A DNA stretch of 64,000 bases, taken from assembly GCA_049585815.1 (NCBI GenBank), contig JBAVAR010000144.1:1-64000 (forward strand). The letters run 5' to 3'. The position numbers and the translations under genes were made by a program. This document shows positions 34,549 to 43,178 of the stretch, piece after piece (the stretch's first letter is position 1; each line of letters begins with the position of its first letter). This DNA is from DATLSM01 sp049585815. GTDB taxonomy: Bacteria; Actinomycetota; Thermoleophilia; Solirubrobacterales; 70-9. Below the pieces are notes generated by a model that did no database searches, had not been told where the DNA came from, and saw only the letters and a program-made list of their open reading frames with translations.

Positions 34549-36822
34549 ATGCGTAAGTGGATGCTGGTTGCGGCCGTCCTGGCAGCGATGCAGCTTCTTG
34601 GGGCTACCGGGGTTGCCCATGCCTCGATCGTCTCAACTGGCGGTCAGGTTCTGAATGCCGTCGCCTGTCCAAGCGCGGATCAATGCACCGCCGTCGGCAC
34701 CGGCAGCAAAGAGATGACGTTTGACCCGGGTGGCCCCACGCCAATTATTCCGACGTCGGCAACGCTCGACGGCAACGCTGGCCTGTCAGGTGTTGCATGT
34801 CCGACCGCTTCTCAATGCACCGCTGTAGGTAGCGACGGAAAAGAGGTGACATTCAATCCGACATCACCAGGTAAACCTTCGCCGGTGACCCTTGCAAGTG
34901 GCACTAGCCTGCTCAGCGTTGCCTGCCCTGCCGCCTCTCAATGCACCGCCGTCGGGACCGATGGAAAAGAGGTGACCTTTGATCCGAAGTCTTCAGGTCA
35001 ACCAGCACCCGTGAAGCTTGAGACTGGTGGCCAACAGCTGTACGGAGTTGCCTGTCCGTCATCGACCCAATGCACTGCCGTCGATATCAGCGGCGCTGAG
35101 GTGACGTTCAAACCTTCGGCACCGGGTCAGCCGACGCCGGTGACGCTAGATAAAGGCATCAGTCTCTTCGGTGTTGCATGCCCCTCACTCGACCAGTGCA
35201 CGGCTGTTGATAATGGAGGCGGCGAGGTGACATTTAACCCAACCTCCGCAGCGCATCCAGCTTCTTTTGGACTCGAGGGGGACACAAGCAGCGTCTCCGG
35301 GATTGCCTGTCCGACCACCACTCAGTGTACAGCCGTCGATCTCACTGGCGAGGGGGTGACTTTTAGCCCTACCTCGCCTCATAGTTCAACTCCGATGGCT
35401 TTGGAGCCAAGCGGTGAACAGCTGTTCGGCGTGGCATGCCCTTCGACGAGCCTGTGCGTGGCGGTCGGCAGCTCCGGTGCGGTGACCTTCAATCCCAGCT
35501 CGACCACCGCGGTGCCTGCGCAGGGCACGGTTCTTTCAAACGGCGAGCCTGAGAACGTCGATGCGTTGCCAGGCCAGCACTTCAACGTCTTGTTGGCCAC
35601 TTTTGACGATACAAACATCGCCGATACGGGCGCCAACTTCGTTGCGCAGGTTCAGTGGGGAGAAGGTGAAGCGAACCTTGGTGTTCTTTCAAATGCATTG
35701 AGCCAGACCGATCCGAACGGACCGATCACGAGCGACTTCTTCATATCGGGTGCCCATACCTATGGCAAGCAGGGGACCTATCCGATAACGATCACAGTCA
35801 GCGATCCCAGTAACCCCAAAGTCCCACCGCTCACCATTCACTTGAACGCGCTAATTGGCCCGCTACCCACAGATATTCCCAAAGACGCCACGTTCGGCAC
35901 CTTTGTCGCGAGCGGGGGCCTCTGTGCCGCGGGCATGGCCTCCCTACTGATTCCCGGAGTTGACATCGCCGGTGGAGTGGTTACTGGAGTGTGTGCGGCC
36001 GCAACCGCAGCCGGTGTTATTGCTGCCTTTTTCGACCCTTACGACGCACGCGACGGACAGGTGGCCCTCCCTGGCCCGCCACCGAATGTGCCCCGATTAC
36101 GCTGCCCAGCTCGGGCACCAAATCATGGCTGTCGAAGGCTTGAGCGTGATGAGCGAGCATATCTGAGCGCTGCGAGCCGGACGGTCCCGATTAATGAAGC
36201 CCTCATTCTCACCCTTGATCGGTTCGACTACGCCCGTACGCATCGTAGTGCGGCTGGCAGGGCTTTGCAGGCCGCTACTATGGACGTCTACGGTGGATAC
36301 CTCTCGAACGCGATCTTAAGCATGCGCGCGGCAGGCCGGAGGATGTTTGCCGGGTTGCGGGGTGAGCGTCTGTCGCTGCCGTTCTCAGCTCGGCAGAGAT
36401 CGCAGGCGATCAGGCACCTTGAGTCGGCGCGTCTACCCCCCAGATTGCGCAAACTGTTGGCTACGCAAGGTCTTGACGAGCAAGCGTCGGCTCGGCTTGT
36501 CCAATCGGGATTCAAGCGCACTCTCCGAAAGGTTGCCCCAACTTCTGCCAGTGCTCTCATCCCTGGCTTGCCGGCGGGGCTCAGGACCAGCTACCGGACC
36601 CTTGCGCCGCGTCAACTGGCCACGCTTGTCCAAGCGCTCAATGGCCAGGGATCGATTTCTGATTTGCAAATGGCCACGCTTGCACCAAGGGTGCATGAAA
36701 TGCTGACAGCAAAGAGCCCGCGCGCCCGTCATAGGGCGGCGCGGGGGCTATCGGCGGATGTGCGCACACGGGTCAAAGGTCCAGCTGCGAAATTCATCGA
36801 GCTGGCGGACGGGGCCTTCTGA
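34549..36822 (+). CDS. Secreted seven-repeat (VACPS..QCTAVG) protein
   Basis: 757 residues from ATG 34549, which opens a signal peptide (MRKWMLVAAVLAAMQLLGAT...AHA). Residues about 36-320 carry seven repeats of about 40-45 residues, each with V/I-A-C-P-x3-Q-C-x-A-V-G/D then a K/G-EVTF.P strand. The two Cys per unit would form a disulfide, and the shape suggests a beta-propeller. A PKD/cadherin-like domain follows (ISGAHTYGKQGTYPITITVS), then a hydrophobic region (about 460-500) and a helical C-terminal third rich in Arg/Ala. Repeat units of this kind are widespread in Thermoleophilia exported proteins. Surface binding role inferred. Confidence 0.75.
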   Translation: MRKWMLVAAVLAAMQLLGATGVAHASIVSTGGQVLNAVACPSADQCTAVGTGSKEMTFDPGGPTPIIPTSATLDGNAGLSGVACPTASQCTAVGSDGKEVTFNPTSPGKPSPVTLASGTSLLSVACPAASQCTAVGTDGKEVTFDPKSSGQPAPVKLETGGQQLYGVACPSSTQCTAVDISGAEVTFKPSAPGQPTPVTLDKGISLFGVACPSLDQCTAVDNGGGEVTFNPTSAAHPASFGLEGDTSSVSGIACPTTTQCTAVDLTGEGVTFSPTSPHSSTPMALEPSGEQLFGVACPSTSLCVAVGSSGAVTFNPSSTTAVPAQGTVLSNGEPENVDALPGQHFNVLLATFDDTNIADTGANFVAQVQWGEGEANLGVLSNALSQTDPNGPITSDFFISGAHTYGKQGTYPITITVSDPSNPKVPPLTIHLNALIGPLPTDIPKDATFGTFVASGGLCAAGMASLLIPGVDIAGGVVTGVCAAATAAGVIAAFFDPYDARDGQVALPGPPPNVPRLRCPARAPNHGCRRLERDERAYLSAASRTVPINEALILTLDRFDYARTHRSAAGRALQAATMDVYGGYLSNAILSMRAAGRRMFAGLRGERLSLPFSARQRSQAIRHLESARLPPRLRKLLATQGLDEQASARLVQSGFKRTLRKVAPTSASALIPGLPAGLRTSYRTLAPRQLATLVQALNGQGSISDLQMATLAPRVHEMLTAKSPRARHRAARGLSADVRTRVKGPAAKFIELADGAF
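34654..35500 (+). repeat. Seven tandem coding repeats, about 120-135 bases each
   Basis: Degenerate DNA repeats, each containing a GC(C/A)TG(T/C)CC...CA(A/G)TG(C/T)AC(C/A/T)GC(C/T/A)GT(C/A)G core; they encode the QCTAVG units of the surrounding protein. Wobble-position divergence shows they are old. Confidence 0.7.
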
Positions 36823-36962
36823 TGGTGTTCCGTTAGCTCGATTCAGGCTGTTGCAGATAGGCGGTGTCGGTCGGCAGCCATCGGTGGCGGGTGGGGTCCA
36901 GACCAATCGCCCTGCACGATCCGAGCAATAGAGGGCGTTGGATCGTCGCTCCGCTGCGAGCG

Positions 36963-37109
36963 AAAGCGGAGGGCGGCCTCCTTTCGGCGCCCGCGGCCCT
37001 CGCCGCGCCGCCGGCCAACGACAACTTCTCCAACCGACAGGTGCTGAGCGGCAGCCTCCCTGGCCGGAACCCACTCATTTGTCCACGGCGAGTGAGAGTC
37101 CGGGGTTAA
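36963..37109 (+). pseudogene. Fragment of an ANDNF-type secreted protein gene
   Basis: The frame reads SAPAALAAPPANDNFSNRQV, then LSGSLPG, before falling into unrelated sequence and a stop. ALA-APPANDNF.N.QVLSGSLP is the mature N-terminus of a common secreted family in this bacterial group. No start codon or signal peptide precedes it in frame. Judged a remnant. Confidence 0.4.
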
Positions 37110-37128
37110 CTGGGACGTTCGTGTTGCC

Positions 37129-37154
37129 GATTCGCTGCCAGCTGGCAGCGAATC
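37129..37154. repeat. Perfect 26-bp palindrome
   Basis: 13-base arms with no loop: GATTCGCTGCCAG followed directly by its exact complement. It lies 18 bases after the ANDNF-type fragment and 60 bases from the 3' end of the next gene on the minus strand. It could be a protein-binding site, the junction of a lost mobile element, or a terminator; no T run follows on either side. Confidence 0.6.
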
Positions 37155-37215
37155 GAGCGGGAGACATCATGCCAAGCGCCGAGTGAGGATGGTTGGCGTT
37201 TTAGCTGAGGGTCAC

Positions 37216-37740
37216 CTAGACGCCCGACTCGACAGTTGTGTTCAGAATCAGCGTGAAGCGGGCGCCGATTTTGGTCGGTATTTCGCCTTTCTTAACGCGG
37301 AGTAGCTCCAAGCCATGCGAGTTCTCCACGTAGCCCATTCCGTCCGTCGCCGGGACAGAATGGTCGATATTGCCCCCTGCATGGAACTCCACGTGTAGTC
37401 TCAGGCGGCCTTTCAGGTTGCCAACATCTAGCTTGGCGGTTCCTTCCTCGACGGAGGTGGTCAGGGCCGCTCCGCACTTCGTTACGTCCAGGCTTCCCAC
37501 GACACGTTTGCCTTCATACAGCGAGACCTTAGGCTTTTTGGCGCATGAGCCCCTCGCTCGTCCGTTGCCTAGGCTCGTGACGACCCCGGTTAGCGTCAGC
37601 TTTGATCCAGCTTTGGAAATGCCTGCGCTTGGAGCCGGAAGTCCCAGCGCGCCCGTTGCCGCCCAAGGTGACCCGGCAATCGCCAGGGAGACCACAGAAA
37701 CAACAATTCGCCTGATCGGATGGCCTCGCATCGCTCGCAT
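37216..37740 (-). CDS. Secreted protein of unknown function
   Basis: 174 residues with a signal peptide (RRIVVSVVSLAIAGSPWAA). The mature part is a small beta-sandwich-like domain: KLTLTGVVTSLGNGRARGSC, then KVSLYEGKRVVGSLDVTKCG (two Cys, likely a disulfide), LRLHVEFHAGG and ARFTLILNTTVESGV. No family recognised. It lies 30 bases downstream of a small HTH gene on the same strand, which may regulate it. Confidence 0.6.
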   Translation of the reverse strand: MRAMRGHPIRRIVVSVVSLAIAGSPWAATGALGLPAPSAGISKAGSKLTLTGVVTSLGNGRARGSCAKKPKVSLYEGKRVVGSLDVTKCGAALTTSVEEGTAKLDVGNLKGRLRLHVEFHAGGNIDHSVPATDGMGYVENSHGLELLRVKKGEIPTKIGARFTLILNTTVESGV

Positions 37741-37770
37741 GAGTCTCCTCGCCGTCGGACTGTGGGAAAC

Positions 37771-38028
37771 CTATAGGACCAGCGCAAAGAAATGCTCGAT
37801 CGCGCCTCGTCGGGGAGTGGTGCCCGTCTGCACGATCAGGCCTGCATCCCGCAGGGCGTTGACGTGGTAGGAGACGTTGCTCAGCGGCAACTTGAGGGCC
37901 TGGCTGAGTTTGTTCGCCGACCAGCCCGGGTCGCGGGGTGCGGCGATCATCGTTTCGATGATCGCCATGCGGATCTCGTTGGTTTCCGCGCGCGCCAGTC
38001 TCTCCCAGTCGATGCCGATATCGCTCAT
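37771..38028 (-). CDS. ArsR-like winged-helix regulator
   Basis: 85 residues. EIRMAIIETMIAAPRDPGWS, then ANKLSQALKLPLSNVSYHVN with ALRDAGLIV is a textbook ArsR-type winged helix (recognition helix LSNVSYHVNAL). No metal-binding Cys. GTTPRRGAIEHFFAL forms the wing and final strand. It probably sits in an operon with the secreted-protein gene downstream and the small gene upstream. Confidence 0.82.
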   Translation of the reverse strand: MSDIGIDWERLARAETNEIRMAIIETMIAAPRDPGWSANKLSQALKLPLSNVSYHVNALRDAGLIVQTGTTPRRGAIEHFFALVL

Positions 38029-38061
38029 ATGCTCCGACCCTTACCGCCCATGAGTTGAGAC

Positions 38062-38328
38062 TTAAACCCCAGTCGGAGAGCTGACCACCCTCAGGGTTGG
38101 CTCGCCGCCGCCCGCGTTCGAGACAAAATTGCGAGCACGGTCGACCGCATCGTCACTGCTATCAGCCTCAATTAGAAGCAGATGCCTTTGCCGTGGTGCC
38201 TCCCCACGCCTGTCCTCTTTCCAAGGGAGGGTTGGACCGCAATAGATGGCTTTGCGGATCAGACTGACGACGACCGGATCTTCGAAATCGGTATGACAGA
38301 GCACATAGAAGAGTCGGAGGCCATGCAT
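38062..38328 (-). CDS. Small hypothetical protein
   Basis: 88 residues with protein-like composition: LRLFYVLCHTDFEDPVVVSL, LPWKEDRRGEA and HLLLIEADSSDDAVDRARNF. The last part resembles a ferredoxin-like alpha-beta unit, as in small degradation or sensor domains. No family assigned. 33 bases upstream of the ArsR-like gene, same strand. Confidence 0.45.
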   Translation of the reverse strand: MHGLRLFYVLCHTDFEDPVVVSLIRKAIYCGPTLPWKEDRRGEAPRQRHLLLIEADSSDDAVDRARNFVSNAGGGEPTLRVVSSPTGV

Positions 38329-38462
38329 TCCGCATCATCGGGGAAGACCGGCTTCGATGCAACGGTACTTCTCCGCACAATGACCTACGTGCCGGTCCCC
38401 TTCCACAGGGATATCCTGGCAGGGACAACCGCCGTGAGCACAGCCGACAAATTACCTCAACC

Positions 38463-38647
38463 TCCTGCATAGTTCCCAAGGTCAAAGGCAAGAAGCTAAA
38501 GACGGTCGGCAAGGGCGCTCAGAAGGTCGAATCCGAGCTCGACAAGGTCAAGGGCAAAAAGAGCAAAAGGCGAAGGTCAAGACGCAGAGCCCCAAAGCAG
38601 CCTCAATGCAGGCCCCCGGGGGCGAGGTCATCGTCAAGGGCAGGTAG
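38463..38647 (+). pseudogene. PASTA-domain fragment, frameshifted
   Basis: One frame reads SCIVPKVKGKKLKTVGKGAQ, then ESELDKVKGKKSK. After a frame change near 38565-38580 another reads KAKVKTQSPKAASMQAPGGE, then VIVKGR and a stop at 38647. Together they rebuild a PASTA unit (VPKVKGK.L....VK.QSPKAGS...G..V.VK), the peptidoglycan-binding repeat found at the end of many exported proteins here. No start or upstream domains remain in frame. Confidence 0.55.
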
Positions 38648-38807
38648 AGCTCGACAGCGGACATTACCTGGTGAGCTGGCGCGCCAGTAAAAGACGGTCC
38701 CTCTACTTGCGCCGAGAGCTGTCTTTCCTCACGGAATCTGCCCCGAAACGACGAGCGCGCCCTTCCGGTCTTCTTCAGACACCGTCCCACTCCGCCGATA
38801 TCACCAT

Positions 38808-39872
38808 GTGAGCTACGAGGACAGCGAGCAGCTGGACCGCCAAAAGCGCCTGATCGCTCGGGGCGCTGCCCTGATGTTCGGCGCCGGGACGATCATCGAC
38901 CTGCTCGAGAGCGCGATCCGGGGCGGGGAGACCTTCTCGCTTGCCCCAGGTTTCGGTGCGCTCGCCCTCGTCGCCTTGCTGGTCCTCTTCGGCTCGCGTC
39001 TACCCTTAGGAGCGATAGCGGCGCTGGGACCGATTGGCGTCGCGCTGATCGCCTACGCACTGGCGACGACCAAGGGCGCCGGTGACGGCGCCGTCCTCTA
39101 TATGTGGCCCGTCCTCTGGGAGGCCTACTTCTTCGGCCGTCGCGGCGCGATCCTAATCGTCCTCTGCGTCGGCGTTGCTCATGGCTTGGCGCTGAGCGCG
39201 ATGGCGGGAGGCGGCGGCAACCTGGATAGCTGGATCGATGTGATGGTCTCGGTGACGGTAGTTGCGGGGGTGGTCGAGGTGTTGGCAACCCGCAACCGGG
39301 AGCTTGTCTGGCGGATTTCCCGCGAAGCGCGGATCGACGAGCTGACTCATCTGTTGAACAGACGGGGATTCGACGAGCGTGCCCAGATCGAGCTGGCGCG
39401 TGCGCGTCGCGAGAAAGCCTCGCTGGGTGTCGTCGCCTTCGACCTCGATCACTTCAAGCGCGTCAACGATGAGTTCGGGCACGAAATCGGCGATCATGTT
39501 CTCACCCACCTCGCCGAGTGTTTCCGCTCCGAGATGCGCGAGACGGACATAGCCGCCCGGATGGGAGGCGAGGAGTTCGTCGCGCTCCTGCCTGGGGCAG
39601 AACTCGAGGAGGCACGAGACTTCGCCGAACGAGTGCGCGGAAGGCTGCGGTCAGTCGAGCGGCCGGGAGTGCCGCTTGTCACCGTGAGCGCCGGGGCGGG
39701 AGCAGCGGTCGCTCCGCTTGGCATTGAGCAACTGCTGAAGCGTGCCGACATGGCGCTTTATGCGGCCAAGTCGCGAGGACGGGATCGCACCGTCGTCGAT
39801 GGACCGCACACCCTTGGCGCGGGTTCGCCTGGCATGTCGGTCCTTCAGTCTCAGGGTCCGGGCCCCGCTTAG
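38808..39872 (+). CDS. Membrane diguanylate cyclase (GGDEF)
   Basis: 354 residues from GTG 38808. About five TMs in residues 15-165, then a GGDEF domain: ELTHLLNRRGFDERAQIELA, FDLDHFKRVNDEFGHEIGDH (metal-binding Asp), active site RMGGEEFVALLPGAE, and a DMALYAAKSRGRDRT ending. An I-site, RETD, lies five residues before GGEEF, so product inhibition is likely. It makes cyclic di-GMP from GTP. No EAL domain. Neighbouring genes give no hint of the process controlled. Confidence 0.9.
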   Translation: MSYEDSEQLDRQKRLIARGAALMFGAGTIIDLLESAIRGGETFSLAPGFGALALVALLVLFGSRLPLGAIAALGPIGVALIAYALATTKGAGDGAVLYMWPVLWEAYFFGRRGAILIVLCVGVAHGLALSAMAGGGGNLDSWIDVMVSVTVVAGVVEVLATRNRELVWRISREARIDELTHLLNRRGFDERAQIELARARREKASLGVVAFDLDHFKRVNDEFGHEIGDHVLTHLAECFRSEMRETDIAARMGGEEFVALLPGAELEEARDFAERVRGRLRSVERPGVPLVTVSAGAGAAVAPLGIEQLLKRADMALYAAKSRGRDRTVVDGPHTLGAGSPGMSVLQSQGPGPA

Positions 39873-40333
39873 GGTCGGGTGTAGCCGCGACTGACAGGCT
39901 TACGATCGCCGGTGGCGAGACATCCGGCCAAGGTCTCGCACCCAGGCTGGGGCCGACTACAGAAGGGCCAGTCTCATCGGCGGAGAAGCGATCCCTCCAA
40001 CAGACGTTCCTGCCGCGCTCCCCTCCATGGCAGGAGAGAGTAGCGCCGGTTTCCTCGCACGCCACCCAGCGGGCTATTGAGCAATTCCCGGCGCCGCTCC
40101 GATCCGACAGGATGCGGCAATCCCGCGGTGACCAACTTAAGGGCGCTTGAGGGTTTGCGGGCACTGTTTGGCTCTGAGCACACGCCCGCAATCACTTGAG
40201 CTAGGGCCAATCGCTGGTCTGGACCCTGCTACCAGCGAGCTTTCGAAGGACCCGTCGAGCAGTCGATCAAAGCGGTTCGCTGTTGCGGCTGGTCTGAAAC
40301 CTGTGATCCGGTGCACTTGGGGCAGATGAGGCC
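39873..40333. other. Intergenic stretch before the RTX genes
   Basis: No supported gene. A hairpin with an 8-bp stem TTGCGGGC/GCCCGCAA lies at about 40157-40194. Confidence 0.35.
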
Positions 40334-42154
40334 GTGACGGCGCGCCTGGGGCAGGTCGCGCTCGTCGCGACACTTCTTTGTGTCGTCTTCGTGGCTCACG
40401 CGCTTGCAACCACCACCGGCGAACCCGAAGTCCCGAGTTGCGACGGACACAAAGCAACGATCATTGGCACCAACGGGGCCGATGTGCTGGTCGGCACGCC
40501 GGAACCCGACGTGATCTGGGGTGGTGCAGGCAATGACGTGATCTACGGGTTGGGCGGTAATGACATCATCTGTGGGGGACCGGGAAACGACGTGATCTAC
40601 GGCGGAGCGGGCAATGACCGCATTTTCGGAGGGCCAGGCAACGATGTGATCTACGGGGAAGCGGGGGACGACACCCTAAACGGAGGGTCAGGGACCAACA
40701 TCATCTACGGAGGGCGCGGAGACGACTCGCTGATCGGCGGCTCGGGAAACGAAAACCTCCTCTACGGGGGAGCTGGCGACGACCGGCTCCTGGGTGGTTC
40801 GGGCAATGGCGACGTTCTCTACGGAGGGCTCGGCATTGATCACCTCCGCGGTGGGTCGGGCAATGGTGACGTTCTCGATGGTGGCTACGGCTGGGACTTT
40901 CTAAACGGCGGCTCAGGCCACGAGGACACCGCCTCCTTCGCCACGATGCCACGCAGTGAAGAAACCGGTAGCGGGGTGCATGCTTCGCTGAAGACCGGTC
41001 TGGCGATGGGTGATGGCCATGACCATCTGCGCAATATTGAGAATCTGGAAGGCTCTGCCTTCAACGACGTTCTGATCGGCAATCGGCGAAACAACAAGCT
41101 CTTTGGTGGTCCTGGCAACGACACCCTGATCGGTGGCGGAGGCCGCGACGAACTCAACGGCGGCCCCGGCAGCGACCATTGCCGAGGAGCCCCACCTCCA
41201 CGACGCATCTCCTGCGGGCACGAACGAGTGGCACGGGCCAGCGCTCAGGTCTACCTTGGCGCAGGCATCGACCCGGAGTCGGGCGGTGTCCTCGTGGCTG
41301 GCGGCGCGGGCGACGACGACATCTCGGCTGGGTTTGAACCCGCCAGCGATCAGCTTTCGATCACCGCCAAAAAGCCGATCGCGGTTCACGGTGGTTGCGG
41401 GCATCGAGGCGCGGCGCTAAACGAAGCGATCTGTTCGCTTGGCGGTCTGCCACGGTGGCTAACAATCGACCTGGGAGCGGGCAATGACCGCTTCAATGTG
41501 GATGGCTCGCTCCTCGGCATCGGGGAAGTCCGTGTCGCCGGAGGGCCCGGCAACGATGTACTGCGCGGGGGCCCCGAGGAAGACCTGCTGGAGGGAGGTC
41601 CGGGCGCAGATCGCCTATACGGAGGGGCCGGGGCGGATGCTTTGGTCGGTGGCCCAGGCGGGCCAAACATTCTCGAAGGCGGACCCGGAGATGACCTCTT
41701 GGCAGCGGGGCCCCCGTGCGACGGTGGGAGGATCGTTGGCGGGCCTGGCCGCAATGATGTCTCCTTTGCTGAGCTGCCGATCCAGCCCGGCATCCTCTAC
41801 GCATCGTTGGCGCGCGGAATCGCATATGTGGAGGGGGTCCGAAGCTGCCACCCACTGCGGATCGCCCAAGTCCAGGACCTTGAGGGTTCCTTCGGAGCCG
41901 ACATCCTGATCGGCAATCACCGCGGCAACCACATCATCGGTTGGCCCGGTGTCGATCAGATCTACGGCGACGGTGGACCCGATCTGATCGATGCTCGAGA
42001 TGGGGAGCGCGATGCGGTGATCCAGTGTGGCACCAAGGGACACCCGTCCGGGGAAGCATTGATTGATCGCATCGATCCTCATCCACGCTATTGCCTGAAA
42101 AGCAGCTACGGGCGCCCTCTCCCCGGCCTGCCGAAGCACCTCTCGCGGGGATGA
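40334..42154 (+). CDS. Secreted RTX-type calcium-binding repeat protein
   Basis: 606 residues. Signal peptide (VALVATLLCVVFVAHALA). Two blocks of RTX nonapeptides (GGxGNDxIx): residues about 48-185, with clean units such as GGAGNDVIYG and GGPGNDVIYG, and about 395-470 (GGPGNDVLRGGPEEDLLEGG). Each pair of turns binds Ca2+ to form a beta-roll. A block ending SFATMPRSEETG and DHLRNIENLEGSAFNDVLIG separates them, and five or more Cys in the middle (HCRG, ISCGHE, CGHRG, ICSLGG) are unusual for RTX. There is no type I exporter nearby, so export by Sec is inferred. Surface or matrix role likely; no enzyme domain seen. Confidence 0.85.
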   Translation: MTARLGQVALVATLLCVVFVAHALATTTGEPEVPSCDGHKATIIGTNGADVLVGTPEPDVIWGGAGNDVIYGLGGNDIICGGPGNDVIYGGAGNDRIFGGPGNDVIYGEAGDDTLNGGSGTNIIYGGRGDDSLIGGSGNENLLYGGAGDDRLLGGSGNGDVLYGGLGIDHLRGGSGNGDVLDGGYGWDFLNGGSGHEDTASFATMPRSEETGSGVHASLKTGLAMGDGHDHLRNIENLEGSAFNDVLIGNRRNNKLFGGPGNDTLIGGGGRDELNGGPGSDHCRGAPPPRRISCGHERVARASAQVYLGAGIDPESGGVLVAGGAGDDDISAGFEPASDQLSITAKKPIAVHGGCGHRGAALNEAICSLGGLPRWLTIDLGAGNDRFNVDGSLLGIGEVRVAGGPGNDVLRGGPEEDLLEGGPGADRLYGGAGADALVGGPGGPNILEGGPGDDLLAAGPPCDGGRIVGGPGRNDVSFAELPIQPGILYASLARGIAYVEGVRSCHPLRIAQVQDLEGSFGADILIGNHRGNHIIGWPGVDQIYGDGGPDLIDARDGERDAVIQCGTKGHPSGEALIDRIDPHPRYCLKSSYGRPLPGLPKHLSRG

Positions 42155-42170
42155 TCGATGACCGTCAATT

Positions 42171-42905
42171 GTGAAAATGGGCTCAAGGATCGGATCGATC
42201 TGCTGGTCGGCCTGTTTTGGAATTGTGTCTAGATTGAAATCCATCTTGGCGGTTGGCTCGGCCATCGGAGCGGTCCCCGTCATATGCCTGATCGCGATGA
42301 GCCATGCTCCCTCGCTGGCGGCAGCTGCTCGAAAGCAATCAGCGGCCACCGTAAGTGCCAAAACAAGCTCCACGGCCCATCCTCATGGCTACACCCTGCT
42401 CCTCGCTGGGGGAACGGGGCCGACCGAAATCAACATCTCGCTCGGCGCCGACGGGCGCACCTACGTGATCAGCGCCAATGGCCCGCTCGAAGTTGGGATC
42501 CAAGCTTGCGCAAATCCTGCTGATAACCAGAACGAGCTGATCTGCCAGGCGCCGGCAGTCGGCGCCTTCGAAATCAACGGTGGCAATGACGGCGACAAGG
42601 AGACCGTCGGCAAGAGCGTTCCGGTCCCCGCGATTCTCAGGGGAGGCTCGGGTAACGACGTCTTGATCGGCGGCAGCGACGACACGCTTTTCGGCCGAGC
42701 AGGGGAAGACACGCTGATCGGCCGGGGCAGAAATGACCGCCTCTACGGGGGTCCTGGCAATGACCGTCTGCTAGCCGAAGGTTCGGGCGATCTGCTGAAC
42801 GGCGGTCCGGGATACGACACCTGTATCGACGGCTCAAGCCACGGCATCTTCATCTCCTGCGACGTCGTGCGCCGGGGGGTCGGCCGACAGTTCATCTCCC
42901 CTTGA
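42171..42905 (+). CDS. Small secreted RTX-like protein
   Basis: 244 residues. GTG 42171 is the longest start; ATG 42177 is equally plausible. A hydrophobic signal/TM lies at about 24-43. A beta domain (EINISLGADGRTYVISANGP, then Cys-containing ACANPADNQNELICQAP) is followed by four to five RTX turns (RGGSGNDVLIGGSDDTLFG, YGGPGNDRLLAEG) and a C-terminal CIDGSSHGIFISCD. 16 bases after the larger RTX gene, same strand, so one operon and probably related roles. Confidence 0.78.
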   Translation: MKMGSRIGSICWSACFGIVSRLKSILAVGSAIGAVPVICLIAMSHAPSLAAAARKQSAATVSAKTSSTAHPHGYTLLLAGGTGPTEINISLGADGRTYVISANGPLEVGIQACANPADNQNELICQAPAVGAFEINGGNDGDKETVGKSVPVPAILRGGSGNDVLIGGSDDTLFGRAGEDTLIGRGRNDRLYGGPGNDRLLAEGSGDLLNGGPGYDTCIDGSSHGIFISCDVVRRGVGRQFISP

Positions 42906-42928
42906 ATTTCCAGGTTAAAGATTGAAAG

Positions 42929-43105
42929 ATGCCGCGATCGGGACCCAGCTTCTGCCCTGGCTGCGGCGAGCGCGTCTCGGTTTTCGCTGCTGGCTGCGCC
43001 TACTGCGGCCGCGAGCTCGATCCGCGACGTGGCCAGGGGCCGCCAAGCTGGTCGGAGCGAATTCGGTCTTTCTTTCGATCCCTTCGCCTGAGTGCGCGTC
43101 GATGA
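42929..43105 (+). CDS. Small zinc-ribbon protein
   Basis: 58 residues. MPRSGPSFCPGCGERVSVFA, then AGCAYCGRELD gives two CxxC knuckles 14 residues apart, a zinc ribbon. A basic tail (WSERIRSFFRSLRLSARR) follows. Reads as a complete small protein 23 bases after the RTX-like gene. Such one-ribbon proteins often contact nucleic acids or a membrane-protein partner; function unknown. Confidence 0.6.
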   Translation: MPRSGPSFCPGCGERVSVFAAGCAYCGRELDPRRGQGPPSWSERIRSFFRSLRLSARR

Positions 43106-43145
43106 TCTGAGCGGTTGCGGTCCCTCCGCGGGTGATGTGCTATTA

Positions 43146-43157
43146 CTTAAAATTAAG
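43146..43157. promoter_or_regulatory. AT-rich palindrome before the FlgM-like gene
   Basis: CTTAAAATTAAG (arms CTTAA/TTAAG) inside an AT-rich patch, about 22 bases before the GTG at 43179. It may include a -10 element (TAAAAT) and an operator. Stands out from the GC-rich surroundings. Confidence 0.4.
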
Positions 43158-43178
43158 GACCAACCGAAGGGAGCCGAG

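Noticed and set aside
34654..35500. CRISPR-like regular repeats
   Set aside because: The periodicity is protein-coding (about 120-135 bases, degenerate at wobble positions) and there are no spacers. No CRISPR array or cas gene is seen anywhere in the window.
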